5,996 bases of DNA from Treponema sp. UBA4319 (GCA_002393865.1 DGUD01000135.1:1-5996); one strand, 5' to 3'; positions 1-4,809 are shown, numbered from the stretch's first letter. Numbers and translations are program-made. Notes: generated by a model from the letters alone, not told the origin.

Positions 1-70
1 TCTTACAATCCATCATGCCTGCGCCGGTCTTTTCGCGCAGGTCTTTTACCTGAGCAGCTGTGATAGCCAT
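1..70 (-). CDS. tsf: Elongation factor Ts, N-terminal fragment (cut by window edge)
   Basis: The minus strand from the CAT at 68-70 encodes [20 protein letters not shown] followed by DCK, the universal start of elongation factor Ts (the UBA-like N-terminal helices with the [10 protein letters not shown] motif). EF-Ts is the cytoplasmic guanine-nucleotide exchange factor that recycles EF-Tu from its GDP form. Only 23 codons are inside the window; the remainder lies to the left. The start is supported by GGAG on the minus strand (77-80), six bases before the ATG. It follows rpsB in the same direction, the classical rpsB-tsf order, with a 123-base spacer holding two hairpins. Identification is nearly certain despite the short length. 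Confidence 0.96.
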   Translation of the reverse strand, partial: MAITAAQVKDLREKTGAGMMDCK

Positions 71-93
71 GTATGTCTCCAATAAGTATAGAA

Positions 94-126
94 CTTGCGG
101 GCCAGCTTTTACCGTCAACCCGCAAG
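94..126 (-). other. tsf-proximal hairpin in rpsB-tsf spacer
   Basis: CTTGCGGG (94-101) pairs perfectly with CCCGCAAG (119-126) across a 17-base loop. It lies 24 bases before the tsf start and has no T-tract after it, so it looks like an mRNA structure, not a terminator. Role unknown. Confidence 0.45.
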
Positions 127-156
127 GTATTATGTGTGTCTGTGTTGCAAGCTTTA

Positions 157-183
157 TGCCCGGAAAAGCGAATTTTCCGGGCA
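157..183 (-). other. Strong hairpin just after rpsB stop (attenuator or mRNA-stability element)
   Basis: An 11-bp perfect stem pairs 157-167 (TGCCCGGAAAA) with 173-183 (TTTTCCGGGCA), loop of five bases, beginning 11 bases after the rpsB stop codon. On the minus strand it is followed by ATAAAGC, not a run of T, so full intrinsic termination is unlikely. Partial attenuation between S2 and EF-Ts, or protection of the rpsB mRNA 3' end, would fit. The stem is directly visible; the role is inferred. Confidence 0.55.
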
Positions 184-193
184 GCTCCCCGTA

Positions 194-1063
194 TTATTTG
201 TAGAGCTTGTCCTCGTCAACAAGATCCTGCTCGTCCCGCTTGTCGGCCTCGGCATCCTCTTCCTTTGTCTCGGTGGGGGTGTAGTTGGAGTAATCGACGA
301 TTTCCTCGTCTTCCCTCCTCGTTGAGGCATCGGTCGTCACATCGTCGTCGTCGTTGAGCGTCTCGATAATCTTGAGTCCCTGCTCGTTGTCGGCCTCGAT
401 AACCGCGTTCGCGATGATAGAGGTGAAGAGGCTGATTGCGCGGATAGCATCATCGTTGCCTGGAATCGGGAAATCGATACCCTCAGGGTTGCAGTTCGTA
501 TCGACGATGGCGACAATCGGGATATGCATCCTGCGTGCCTCGGTAACAGCAATCTGCTCCTTGTGCGTGTCGATGATAAAGACTGCGCCCGGCAACTCCT
601 TCATTTCCTTGATACCGCCATAATTCTTGGTGAGCTTTTCCTTCTCTTTCTCAAGCTGGGAAACCTCTTTCTTTGTGAGGTTGGCGAAAGTCCCGTCTAC
701 TTCCATCTTTTCTATTTTCTTGAGACGGAGCAGTGATTTTTTGATTGTCGCGAAATTGGTGAGTGTACCGCCAAGCCAGCGGTTGTTTACATAGAACTGG
801 CCGCAGCGCTCCGCTTCCTTCTGGATAGCCTGCTGCGCCTGCTTTTTGGTGCCGACAAAAAGAACTGACTTGCCGGCTGCTGCGACCTTGCGGATTTCGT
901 CGTAGCTGTCTTTGATTGCAGCGATAGTCTTCTGCAGATCGATGATATGGATGCCGTTACGCTCTGCGAAGATGTACTTCTTCATGCGCGGATCCCAACG
1001 TTTTACCTGATGTCCGAAATGAACGCCGGACTCAAGCAGACTTTTCATGGTTACAACTGCCAT
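194..1063 (-). CDS. rpsB: 30S ribosomal protein S2 with acidic C-terminal extension
   Basis: This is ribosomal protein S2, which binds late to the 30S subunit between head and body. Diagnostic stretches are [20 protein letters not shown] (residues 9-28), VGTKKQAQ (70-77), [12 protein letters not shown] (93-104), [12 protein letters not shown] (158-169) and the C-terminal [10 protein letters not shown] (201-210). The start at 1063 is chosen over an upstream in-frame ATG at 1102 because AAGGAG sits six bases before it and the family N-terminus begins here, giving 289 residues. Bacterial S2 is usually about 240-260 residues. The excess is a tail from about residue 237 rich in Asp and Glu (roughly 22 of 53), ending in LYK. 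It is followed by tsf and preceded by maf, 126 bases upstream. No clear promoter of its own was seen, so it may be read from maf or from an unrecognised promoter. Confidence 0.98.
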   Translation of the reverse strand: MAVVTMKSLLESGVHFGHQVKRWDPRMKKYIFAERNGIHIIDLQKTIAAIKDSYDEIRKVAAAGKSVLFVGTKKQAQQAIQKEAERCGQFYVNNRWLGGTLTNFATIKKSLLRLKKIEKMEVDGTFANLTKKEVSQLEKEKEKLTKNYGGIKEMKELPGAVFIIDTHKEQIAVTEARRMHIPIVAIVDTNCNPEGIDFPIPGNDDAIRAISLFTSIIANAVIEADNEQGLKIIETLNDDDDVTTDASTRREDEEIVDYSNYTPTETKEEDAEADKRDEQDLVDEDKLYK

Positions 1064-1079
1064 GATTAACTCCTTCACC

Positions 1080-1100
1080 GGAAAAACGATACGTTTTTCC
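1080..1100 (-). promoter_or_regulatory. Leader hairpin directly upstream of rpsB ribosome binding site
   Basis: GGAAAAACG (1080-1088) and CGTTTTTCC (1092-1100) form a perfect 9-bp stem with a three-base loop. It ends only a few bases before the rpsB Shine-Dalgarno (minus strand 1070-1075). S2 is known to repress its own leader in enterobacteria; whether this hairpin has such a role is inference. A weak terminator for maf is the alternative, but no free T-run follows the stem. Confidence 0.5.
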
Positions 1101-1189
1101 ACCTGACCTTATTTCTCGTAGCTGAAAATTCAGCCCGGAAGATTCCGTCCCTCATACATGACGAACTGCCCGCATGACGGAGGACAGAG

Positions 1190-1780
1190 CTATCGCAAAA
1201 TGTGATAACCCTGTTCTTTCAGCATATCATAAAGCTCAAAGATTGGCAAGCCCATAATACCGCTTTCTGAGCCGCTTATCTTTTTTATGAAGCAGGACGC
1301 CAGCCCCTGTATCCGGTAAGCGCCAGCAGCGTCGTGCCATTCCCCCGTGCTGACATACCAGGCAATCTCGTCATCGCTCATCGCGTTGAACGTCACCTTG
1401 TTTATGTTCGTGCGGGTCGTGATGTCGTGGATATTGCCGTTGTAGAGCACGAGGCCGGTGACGACCTCATGGCTGTGCCCCTGGAATTTCTTAAGCATGG
1501 AGAAGGCTTCCTCCCTGTCCTTGGGCTTGCCATATATTTTCCCGCCGCTGCAGATAACCGTGTCGGCGCCCAGCACCCAGCCAATCTCCTGCGTAAGGCC
1601 GAGCTGCCGGACGACAGCATTCACTTTTGCGCAGGCAAGATACTCAGGGATTTCTCTGGGAGAAAGGTCTTCCGGCACATTCTCTTCTATATTAGAAGGA
1701 TGGACGACAAAGGGAATGTTCAGCCGCTGAAGGATTTCCTGGCGCCGGGGGGAAGACGATGCAAGAATTATAGGATCCAT
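1190..1780 (-). CDS. maf: Maf-family nucleoside triphosphate pyrophosphatase (dTTP/UTP type)
   Basis: A 196-residue protein of the Maf/HAM1 fold, cytoplasmic house-cleaning enzymes that hydrolyse non-canonical or excess nucleoside triphosphates to monophosphate and pyrophosphate. Visible motifs are the P-loop-like ASSSPRRQEIL (7-17), E33, K52, GADTVI (71-76), GKP (84-86), GHSHEVVTG (101-109), AGAYRIQG (152-159) and MGLP (176-179). AGAY.IQG is the signature of the YhdE/B. subtilis Maf subgroup acting on dTTP and UTP, as opposed to the YceF subgroup, so that activity is the inferred one. The substitution of Asn132 where many relatives have FR is a small oddity. The start is supported by GGAG eight bases upstream. 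It reads toward rpsB and diverges from the tRNA-Arg gene. Confidence 0.93.
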   Translation of the reverse strand: MDPIILASSSPRRQEILQRLNIPFVVHPSNIEENVPEDLSPREIPEYLACAKVNAVVRQLGLTQEIGWVLGADTVICSGGKIYGKPKDREEAFSMLKKFQGHSHEVVTGLVLYNGNIHDITTRTNINKVTFNAMSDDEIAWYVSTGEWHDAAGAYRIQGLASCFIKKISGSESGIMGLPIFELYDMLKEQGYHILR

Positions 1781-1806
1781 AACAAATGCTCCATACCTGC
1801 CTTTTT

Positions 1807-1835
1807 TTCATAGAATTCACTTTTTTTATCGGTAA
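1807..1835 (-). promoter_or_regulatory. Weak candidate promoter for maf
   Basis: On the minus strand TTACCG (1830-1835) is 17 bases from TATGAA (1807-1812), 26 bases before the maf ATG. The -35 matches consensus in only three positions and the -10 in four, so this is the best of several poor options in the divergent region, not a firm call. Confidence 0.25.
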
Positions 1836-1840
1836 GCAGG

Positions 1841-1869
1841 TTGACAATTTGAAAGCAAAAATATATGCT
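1841..1869 (+). promoter_or_regulatory. Sigma-70-type promoter of tRNA-Arg
   Basis: TTGACA (1841-1846), a 17-base spacer, then TATGCT (1864-1869). Predicted transcription start is about 1876, a few bases before the mature tRNA 5' end at 1883, so very little 5' leader would need removal by RNase P. The perfect -35 fits a stable-RNA gene. Confidence 0.8.
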
Positions 1870-1882
1870 TTAGCCGTTGCTT

Positions 1883-1956
1883 GGGAGATTAGCTCAACTG
1901 GATAGAGTGTCGGCCTCCGGAGCCGAAGGTTGTGGGTTCGAACCTCATATCTCCCA
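1883..1956 (+). tRNA. tRNA-Arg (anticodon CCG)
   Basis: The cloverleaf can be folded by hand. Acceptor GGGAGAT (1883-1889) pairs with ATCTCCC (1949-1955), discriminator A1956. D stem GCTC (1892-1895) pairs with GAGT (1905-1908), and the loop holds the GG pair. Anticodon stem TCGGC/GCCGA (1910-1914, 1922-1926) carries loop C-T-CCG-G-A, so the anticodon CCG at 1917-1919 reads arginine codon CGG. There is a five-base variable loop and a T arm with TTCGAAC (1937-1943). Two G-T pairs occur in the T stem. The 3' CCA is not encoded (TAT follows the discriminator), so CCA would be added by nucleotidyltransferase. It is a single-gene unit with its own promoter and terminator. Confidence 0.96.
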
Positions 1957-1975
1957 TATATACCAAAGCGATACA

Positions 1976-2008
1976 AAAAAAGCTGCTTATGTAATAAGCA
2001 GCTTTTTT
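1976..2008. terminator. Bidirectional intrinsic terminator (tRNA-Arg and HEAT-repeat gene)
   Basis: A stem of up to 15 bp pairs 1976-1990 with 1994-2008 (core AAGCTGCTTAT / ATAAGCAGCTT, loop GTA). Reading plus, it ends in TTTTTT; reading minus, in a run of seven T. It sits 19 bases after the tRNA and 17 bases after the stop of the convergent gene, so it can end transcription from both sides. Confidence 0.93.
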
Positions 2009-2025
2009 ATTGCCATCTCTCAGGC

Positions 2026-2706
2026 TTAATTGCTTGCCTGCAGCGCCTTGATGAGGTTCAGCGCCTTGAGGCGGACAGGGGTCGCAAAGCGGTAGTTCGC
2101 CGCAATCTCTGATATAGACTGAATCATCGCATTCTTGTCCTGCACGGTCGGTGCAAGCTTCTCGTATGCGTCAAGGATATCATAGGCAAGTGAGCTTGTC
2201 GGGTTCAGGGCTGCATACTTGTGCTGGATGAACTCGATGGCAGTTACGACCTCGTCATTCTTGTTGATGCCGATTGCACCGAGAGAGCGCACCGCAGCGC
2301 TGACGACCATCGGCTCGTTGTCCTCGTTGGCGATGGTAAGGAGGGTCGTCTTTGACTCCTCTGACGGAAGATTCGCCAAAAGGTCACATGCCTTTGCGCG
2401 GATATCCGGATAGTTGTTCATAAGACGTCCGTTGGTGCGGACTTTCGTGGTGATGCCTTCGCCCGCGAGGCTCTGCAGGGCATGGCGCTGCTCCGCGGAA
2501 GCCTTGCCGCCCTTTACGGCATCCTCAAGGTACTGGAGCGCGACGAGCTTGTTGTCGTATTCCTGCGAATTCGCAAGCTCCGTGATGATGACGTCCTGCA
2601 CGCTTGTCAGGTAATCATCTTCGACGGAAGTCTCCGTCTGAGCAAAAAGTCCGCTGCACAGCAAGAGACAGCATGCGCCGTATGCAATAGGTTTCAGTAA
2701 TTTCAT
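2026..2706 (-). CDS. Secreted HEAT-like helical repeat protein, function unknown
   Basis: A 226-residue protein with a clear Sec signal peptide: Lys2 and Lys5, hydrophobic core to about residue 21, and a likely signal peptidase I site after SGLFA (A22). No proper lipobox is present although Cys17 lies in the hydrophobic core. The mature part looks all-helical, with a HEAT-like block around residues 99-146: YPDIRAKACDLLANLP followed by LLTIANEDNEPMVVSAAVRS and LGAIG. Similar weaker helical pairs occur at about 50-82, 150-185 and 190-223. Such proteins are usually scaffolds or adaptors, so a periplasmic or envelope protein-binding role is inferred; no catalytic motif is seen. The start is firm, with AGGAGG before the ATG and a good promoter upstream. 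It is monocistronic by its own promoter and terminator. Confidence 0.85.
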   Translation of the reverse strand: MKLLKPIAYGACCLLLCSGLFAQTETSVEDDYLTSVQDVIITELANSQEYDNKLVALQYLEDAVKGGKASAEQRHALQSLAGEGITTKVRTNGRLMNNYPDIRAKACDLLANLPSEESKTTLLTIANEDNEPMVVSAAVRSLGAIGINKNDEVVTAIEFIQHKYAALNPTSSLAYDILDAYEKLAPTVQDKNAMIQSISEIAANYRFATPVRLKALNLIKALQASN

Positions 2707-2734
2707 GGTCAGTTCCTCCTGATAGATATAATTG

Positions 2735-2763
2735 ATTCTACAGCATACTTAATAAAAAATCAA
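2735..2763 (-). promoter_or_regulatory. Promoter of HEAT-repeat gene
   Basis: On the minus strand TTGATT (2758-2763), a 17-base spacer and TAGAAT (2735-2740). Predicted start is about 2728, giving a leader of roughly 20 bases containing AGGAGG. The inverted repeat ATTAAG/CTTAAT (2748-2753, 2763-2768) flanks the -35, and the spacer holds one copy of a direct repeat, suggesting regulation. Confidence 0.75.
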
Positions 2764-2797
2764 TTAAGTTTTCTTAGAATCTGCATACTTAACAAAA
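2743..2797. repeat. Pair of 15-bp direct repeats at the HEAT-gene promoter
   Basis: GCATACTTAATAAAA (2743-2757) and GCATACTTAACAAAA (2783-2797) differ at one base and are spaced exactly 40 bp start to start, near four helical turns. The first fills the promoter spacer; the second lies upstream of the -35. This geometry is typical of repressor or activator site pairs. The regulator is unknown. Confidence 0.6.
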
Positions 2798-2810
2798 CTT
2801 CCGTCTTGTT
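2791..2810 (-). terminator. Weak terminator candidate after lipoprotein gene
   Basis: On the minus strand AACAAGAC, GGAA loop, GTTTTGTT forms an 8-bp stem with one G-T pair and a GNRA-type tetraloop, three bases after the stop codon. The 3' arm is T-rich but no free T-run follows. It overlaps the upstream copy of the direct repeat. Confidence 0.35.
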
Positions 2811-2812
2811 GG

Positions 2813-3649
2813 TTACAACGTGGGCAGATGAAGTTTCCACTGCCCGTTGATTTTACGGAGGTTGTAGTACACCGTGTCCCCCTGGATGGTACCGTCCTCA
2901 TCCTTCTTTACCTGCACCGCCTTGACGGAGGTCTCCGTGAGGTAACGGATCTCATCGACCTTGTGCCCGCTGCGGGAAGGGATGAAGATGTACTTGAAGT
3001 AGTCCTCCATGCTGTTTATCTGCACACCTTTGATGGGGAGCCGCTTCGAGACTTTCTGCAGGTTGGAGCGCTGCGACCAGTACTTGATGCTCTCGTCGTC
3101 GAGGTAGGTGAGCCATGCCTTGTAGTCATTTTTCTTCATGATTTCATCAAGGTTCTCGATGATGGCAAGGACTTTCTTCTTGTCCTCATTGAACGTCTCC
3201 TCGCTGATGTTGGCACCGCCCTGCATCTGCTTGACGGAACGGGTGTATTCCTCGCTATGCTGGACTTCTTTCGGGGCTTCCTCTTTTGGCGGCTCAGGCT
3301 TGGCAGGCTCCTCCTGCTTCGGGGGCTCGGTCTTCTTGGGCTCCTCTTTCGGCGGCTCCTCCTTCTTGGGCTCAGCCTTGACCTCCGGCTGCACCTGCGG
3401 GTCTTTCCAGACGACAGGCACCGGATCGTCCTTCGGCTTTGCCTCTTCCTTGGCCGGTTTTGCCGGCGCAGGAGCCTCATCCTTTTTCTCAGGCTCAGCC
3501 TTGGGCGGCTGCGCAGGCTGCGTCAGCGGCACCTGTTCGGGCTCTTGGGTAATCGGAGTATCTGTACTTGCACAGGTCGAGACACATCCAGAGACGACGA
3601 ACGACGCCCCGGCCGCGACCATGCATTTCATTATATTGTTTCTTTTCAT
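2813..3649 (-). CDS. Lipoprotein with Pro/Lys/Glu-rich linker and small C-terminal domain
   Basis: A 278-residue exported lipoprotein. The signal peptide has Lys2, Arg3 and Lys8, a hydrophobic stretch, and lipobox VSGC with lipidation at Cys22. Residues about 36-128 are a low-complexity Pro/Lys/Glu linker that should be extended, of the kind that spans periplasm or cell wall. Residues about 150-278 look folded: two helices (EDKKKVLAIIENLDEIMKKN, then KAWLTYLDD), followed by strand-like segments (TSVKAVQVKKD, DTVYYNLRKINGQWKLHLP). That order and the closing NGQWKLH resemble SnoaL/NTF2-like domains, an inference from pattern only. I chose the ATG at 3649 over the longer frame from 3787 because the signal peptide begins there. 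No Shine-Dalgarno precedes it; see the promoter entry. An ATG at codon 7 is a less likely start. Function unknown. Confidence 0.85.
   Translation of the reverse strand: MKRNNIMKCMVAAGASFVVSGCVSTCASTDTPITQEPEQVPLTQPAQPPKAEPEKKDEAPAPAKPAKEEAKPKDDPVPVVWKDPQVQPEVKAEPKKEEPPKEEPKKTEPPKQEEPAKPEPPKEEAPKEVQHSEEYTRSVKQMQGGANISEETFNEDKKKVLAIIENLDEIMKKNDYKAWLTYLDDESIKYWSQRSNLQKVSKRLPIKGVQINSMEDYFKYIFIPSRSGHKVDEIRYLTETSVKAVQVKKDEDGTIQGDTVYYNLRKINGQWKLHLPTL
3266..3373 (-). repeat. Imperfect repeat encoding the Pro/Lys/Glu linker
   Basis: Residues 93-128 of the lipoprotein repeat units of the form EPPKEEPKK with variation (PKKEEPP, KEEPKKTEPP, KQEEPAKPEPP, KEEAPKE). The matching DNA repeats GGCTCC and TTCTTGGGCTC elements, so the tract could vary in length by slippage or recombination while keeping frame. 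Confidence 0.55.
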
Positions 3650-3655
3650 GCTTTT

Positions 3656-3684
3656 ATAGTAATATTTAAAAGCAGTTTGGTCAA
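3656..3684 (-). promoter_or_regulatory. Promoter of lipoprotein gene, possibly giving a leaderless mRNA
   Basis: On the minus strand TTGACC (3679-3684), 17 bases, then TACTAT (3656-3661). Only six bases (3650-3655) separate the -10 from the ATG, so transcription would begin at or next to the start codon. A shifted -10, TATAAA (3653-3658), would need a 20-base spacer. An inverted repeat AAAGCA/TGCTTT (3668-3673, 3686-3691) surrounds the -35. Confidence 0.55.
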
Positions 3685-3707
3685 ATGCTTTCAGCAATTT
3701 AATTCGT

Positions 3708-3783
3708 GCGGAACCCCATCCCCTGGCGCTCCGCAAAAACGCGGGCACCACAGCCCGCTGCCCGCGGGGAGGGGCAGGGCAGC
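3708..3783. other. G+C-rich multi-hairpin intergenic segment
   Basis: Successive inverted repeats lie between the divergent lipoprotein and coaD promoters: GCGGA/TCCGC (3708-3712, 3730-3734), GCGGGC/GCCCGC (3741-3746, 3753-3758) and GCTGCCC/GGGCAGC (3757-3763, 3777-3783). The segment is much richer in G+C than the A+T-rich lipoprotein promoter beside it. No coding potential was supported. The 3650-3935 gap otherwise holds two promoters and a small hairpin at 3805-3824 (CCGGCT/AGCCGG). Confidence 0.5.
3735..3758 (-). terminator. Terminator-like hairpin with no recognised upstream gene
   Basis: Reading minus, GCGGGC, six-base loop, GCCCGC, one G, then TTTTT (3739 down to 3735). It has the shape of an intrinsic terminator, but no minus-strand gene ends here. 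It could stop antisense transcription from coaD toward the lipoprotein gene or end an unseen small RNA. Confidence 0.3.
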
Positions 3784-3829
3784 GCACCGGTCCTCTTCTG
3801 AAGTCCGGCTTAAAAAACAGCCGGGGCTC

Positions 3830-3858
3830 TTGGACAGAAAGCGGTTTTGTGCTATAGT
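3830..3858 (+). promoter_or_regulatory. Promoter of coaD (extended -10)
   Basis: TTGGAC (3830-3835), 17 bases, TATAGT (3853-3858), with TGC immediately before the -10 forming an extended -10. Predicted start is about 3865, leaving a leader of about 70 bases. Confidence 0.72.
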
Positions 3859-3935
3859 GTGCTCAGGTTCAGCAGTCCGCCAGACTTTTGCATCCGGCTC
3901 AGCGGGCAGGCGGCGGAAAAAGACGGGAGGTTCCT

Positions 3936-4430
3936 ATGACAACTGCGGTGTTCCCCGGGTCTTTTGACCCCCCCACGTACGGTCACATCAATATCATCGA
4001 GCGGGCAAGCAGGCTCTTCGACGCCATCGACGTCGTCATCTCAATCAACCCCGACAAGCACCACCTTTTTTCCGAGGACGAGCGGCTCTCCATGATACGC
4101 CAGCTGACGGAACCGTACGGAAATGTCAGCGTGCACGCCTGCAGCACGCTTATCGTGGACTACTGCCGGAAGGTCGGTGCGAACGTCCTTATCAGAGGCA
4201 TACGGAACGTCAATGATTTCTCCTACGAATTCGACCTGTCGCTCATAAACCGCTCGCTCAACAAGGACATCGAGACGCTTTTTGTCCCCACAGAGCAGCG
4301 CTACTTCCTCATACGCTCCAGCAGCATCAAGGAGCTCGCCCGCTTCGGGGGAGACATCAGCGGCATGGTACCGCCGGTGGTCGAGCAGGCGATGCGGGAA
4401 AAGTACCGCGGCACGGTACAAGGAGCGTAG
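3936..4430 (+). CDS. coaD: Phosphopantetheine adenylyltransferase
   Basis: CoaD joins 4'-phosphopantetheine and ATP to make dephospho-CoA plus pyrophosphate, the fourth step of CoA synthesis, in the cytoplasm. The nucleotidyltransferase signature is PGSFDPPTYGH (residues 7-17, with the TxGH motif at 14-17). Also visible are the substrate loop LIRGIRNVNDFSYE (85-98), the ISSS-like SSSIKELARFGGDISGMVP (128-146), and a conserved PTE at 118-120. Length is 164 residues, normal for the family. The start at 3936 is preferred to an upstream in-frame ATG at 3888 because GGGAGG lies five bases before it and the family begins at MTTAVFPGSFDP. CoaD makes the precursor of the prosthetic group later attached to the acyl carrier protein encoded just downstream. 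Confidence 0.97.
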   Translation: MTTAVFPGSFDPPTYGHINIIERASRLFDAIDVVISINPDKHHLFSEDERLSMIRQLTEPYGNVSVHACSTLIVDYCRKVGANVLIRGIRNVNDFSYEFDLSLINRSLNKDIETLFVPTEQRYFLIRSSSIKELARFGGDISGMVPPVVEQAMREKYRGTVQGA

Positions 4431-4468
4431 GGGCTGACGGCGGCAGGCGCCTTCACCCGCTTTCTGAC

Positions 4469-4504
4469 ATTTTTCTTGCTTTTGTCAAGAAAAATATTGA
4501 CAAA
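4469..4504. repeat. Overlapping inverted repeats upstream of rpmF
   Basis: Two perfect inverted repeats share bases: ATTTTTCTTG/CAAGAAAAAT (4469-4478, 4486-4495) and TTTGTCAA/TTGACAAA (4481-4488, 4497-4504). The second includes the -35 of the first rpmF promoter. The first could be a weak coaD 3' hairpin, but no T-run follows it on the plus strand. Confidence 0.6.
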
Positions 4505-4526
4505 CAGAAAGAAATGGCTGTATAAT
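4497..4526 (+). promoter_or_regulatory. Consensus promoter P1 of rpmF-acpP-rnc
   Basis: TTGACA (4497-4502), 18 bases, TATAAT (4521-4526): both hexamers match consensus exactly. The predicted transcript starts near 4533 with a leader of about 73 bases to rpmF. This is the strongest promoter in the window, in keeping with a ribosomal protein and acyl carrier protein. Confidence 0.88.
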
Positions 4527-4558
4527 TCTTGACAAGAAATAGGAATCTGTAGTAATAT
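4526..4558 (+). promoter_or_regulatory. Second tandem promoter P2 with palindrome at its -35
   Basis: TTGACA (4529-4534), 18 bases, TAATAT (4553-4558), exactly 32 bases after P1 with the same spacer length. Its -35 lies inside a perfect odd palindrome, TTCTTG-A-CAAGAA (4526-4538), which repeats the half-sites of the inverted repeat at 4473-4491. The palindrome also covers the predicted start of P1, so a bound protein could block both. Confidence 0.5.
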
Positions 4559-4574
4559 ACGGAACGTTATACAG
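4547..4574 (+). other. Leader hairpin of the P1 rpmF transcript
   Basis: CTGTA (4547-4551) pairs with TACAG (4570-4574), then TAA (4553-4555) with TTA (4567-4569) after a bulged G4552. The fold would exist only in RNA from P1 because P2 starts within it. Low stability; possible role in L32 leader control is speculative. Confidence 0.3.
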
Positions 4575-4605
4575 ACGTCTAAAATTTATAGCGAGGTTAT
4601 ATATT

Positions 4606-4794
4606 ATGGCAGTACCTAGATCGAAAACATCAAAAGCCGTGACGAAGAGAAGACGCGGTGTAAATATGCATCTTGACACCCCGAACCTTGTTGCGTGCAG
4701 CAACTGCGGGAACCTTATCATGCAGCATCATGTGTGTCCCAAATGCGGTTTCTATAAAGGGCGTCAGGTGATTACGCCTGAAGTGAACGGCTAA
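4606..4794 (+). CDS. rpmF: 50S ribosomal protein L32, zinc-ribbon type
   Basis: A 62-residue protein matching bacterial L32 of the large ribosomal subunit. It begins MAVPRSKTSKAVTKRRRG, the basic N-terminal arm that threads into 23S rRNA. A four-cysteine zinc ribbon follows, Cys31-x2-Cys34 and Cys44-x2-Cys47 (ACSNCG, HVCPKCG), so this is the zinc-binding form, not a cysteine-less paralogue. Length is typical. GAGG nine bases before the ATG serves as ribosome binding site. It is the first gene of a plus-strand cluster with acpP (15 bases downstream) and rnc, behind two tandem promoters. The linkage of rpmF with fatty acid genes is widespread in bacteria. Confidence 0.98.
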   Translation: MAVPRSKTSKAVTKRRRGVNMHLDTPNLVACSNCGNLIMQHHVCPKCGFYKGRQVITPEVNG

Positions 4795-4809
4795 ACAAGG
4801 AGTATGACC

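Noticed and set aside
85..118. Possible promoter before tsf (TTGACG and TATACT on the minus strand)
   Set aside because: The spacer is 22 bases, far from 17, and the -10 would be too close to the ribosome binding site; tsf is most simply co-transcribed with rpsB.
1064..1102. Longer rpsB start at 1102
   Set aside because: The extra 13 residues cover the leader hairpin and the Shine-Dalgarno of the real start, and S2 proteins begin near [10 protein letters not shown].
1334..1813. 159-residue plus-strand open frame opposite maf
   Set aside because: Shadow of maf, whose motifs are clear on the other strand; no supporting initiation signal.
2026..2706. HEAT-repeat protein as a lipoprotein through Cys17
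   Set aside because: The residue before the cysteine is Leu, not a small residue, while a good signal peptidase I site follows at residue 22.
3650..3787. Longer lipoprotein start at 3787
   Set aside because: It would put 46 Arg/Ala-rich residues before the signal peptide and read through the promoter and G+C-rich hairpins.
2828..3967. 379-residue plus-strand open frame opposite the lipoprotein gene
   Set aside because: Its Leu/Arg-rich, low-complexity sequence is the antisense reading of the Pro/Lys/Glu linker. It has no ribosome binding site and overlaps the coaD start. The minus-strand frame has a signal peptide and lipobox.
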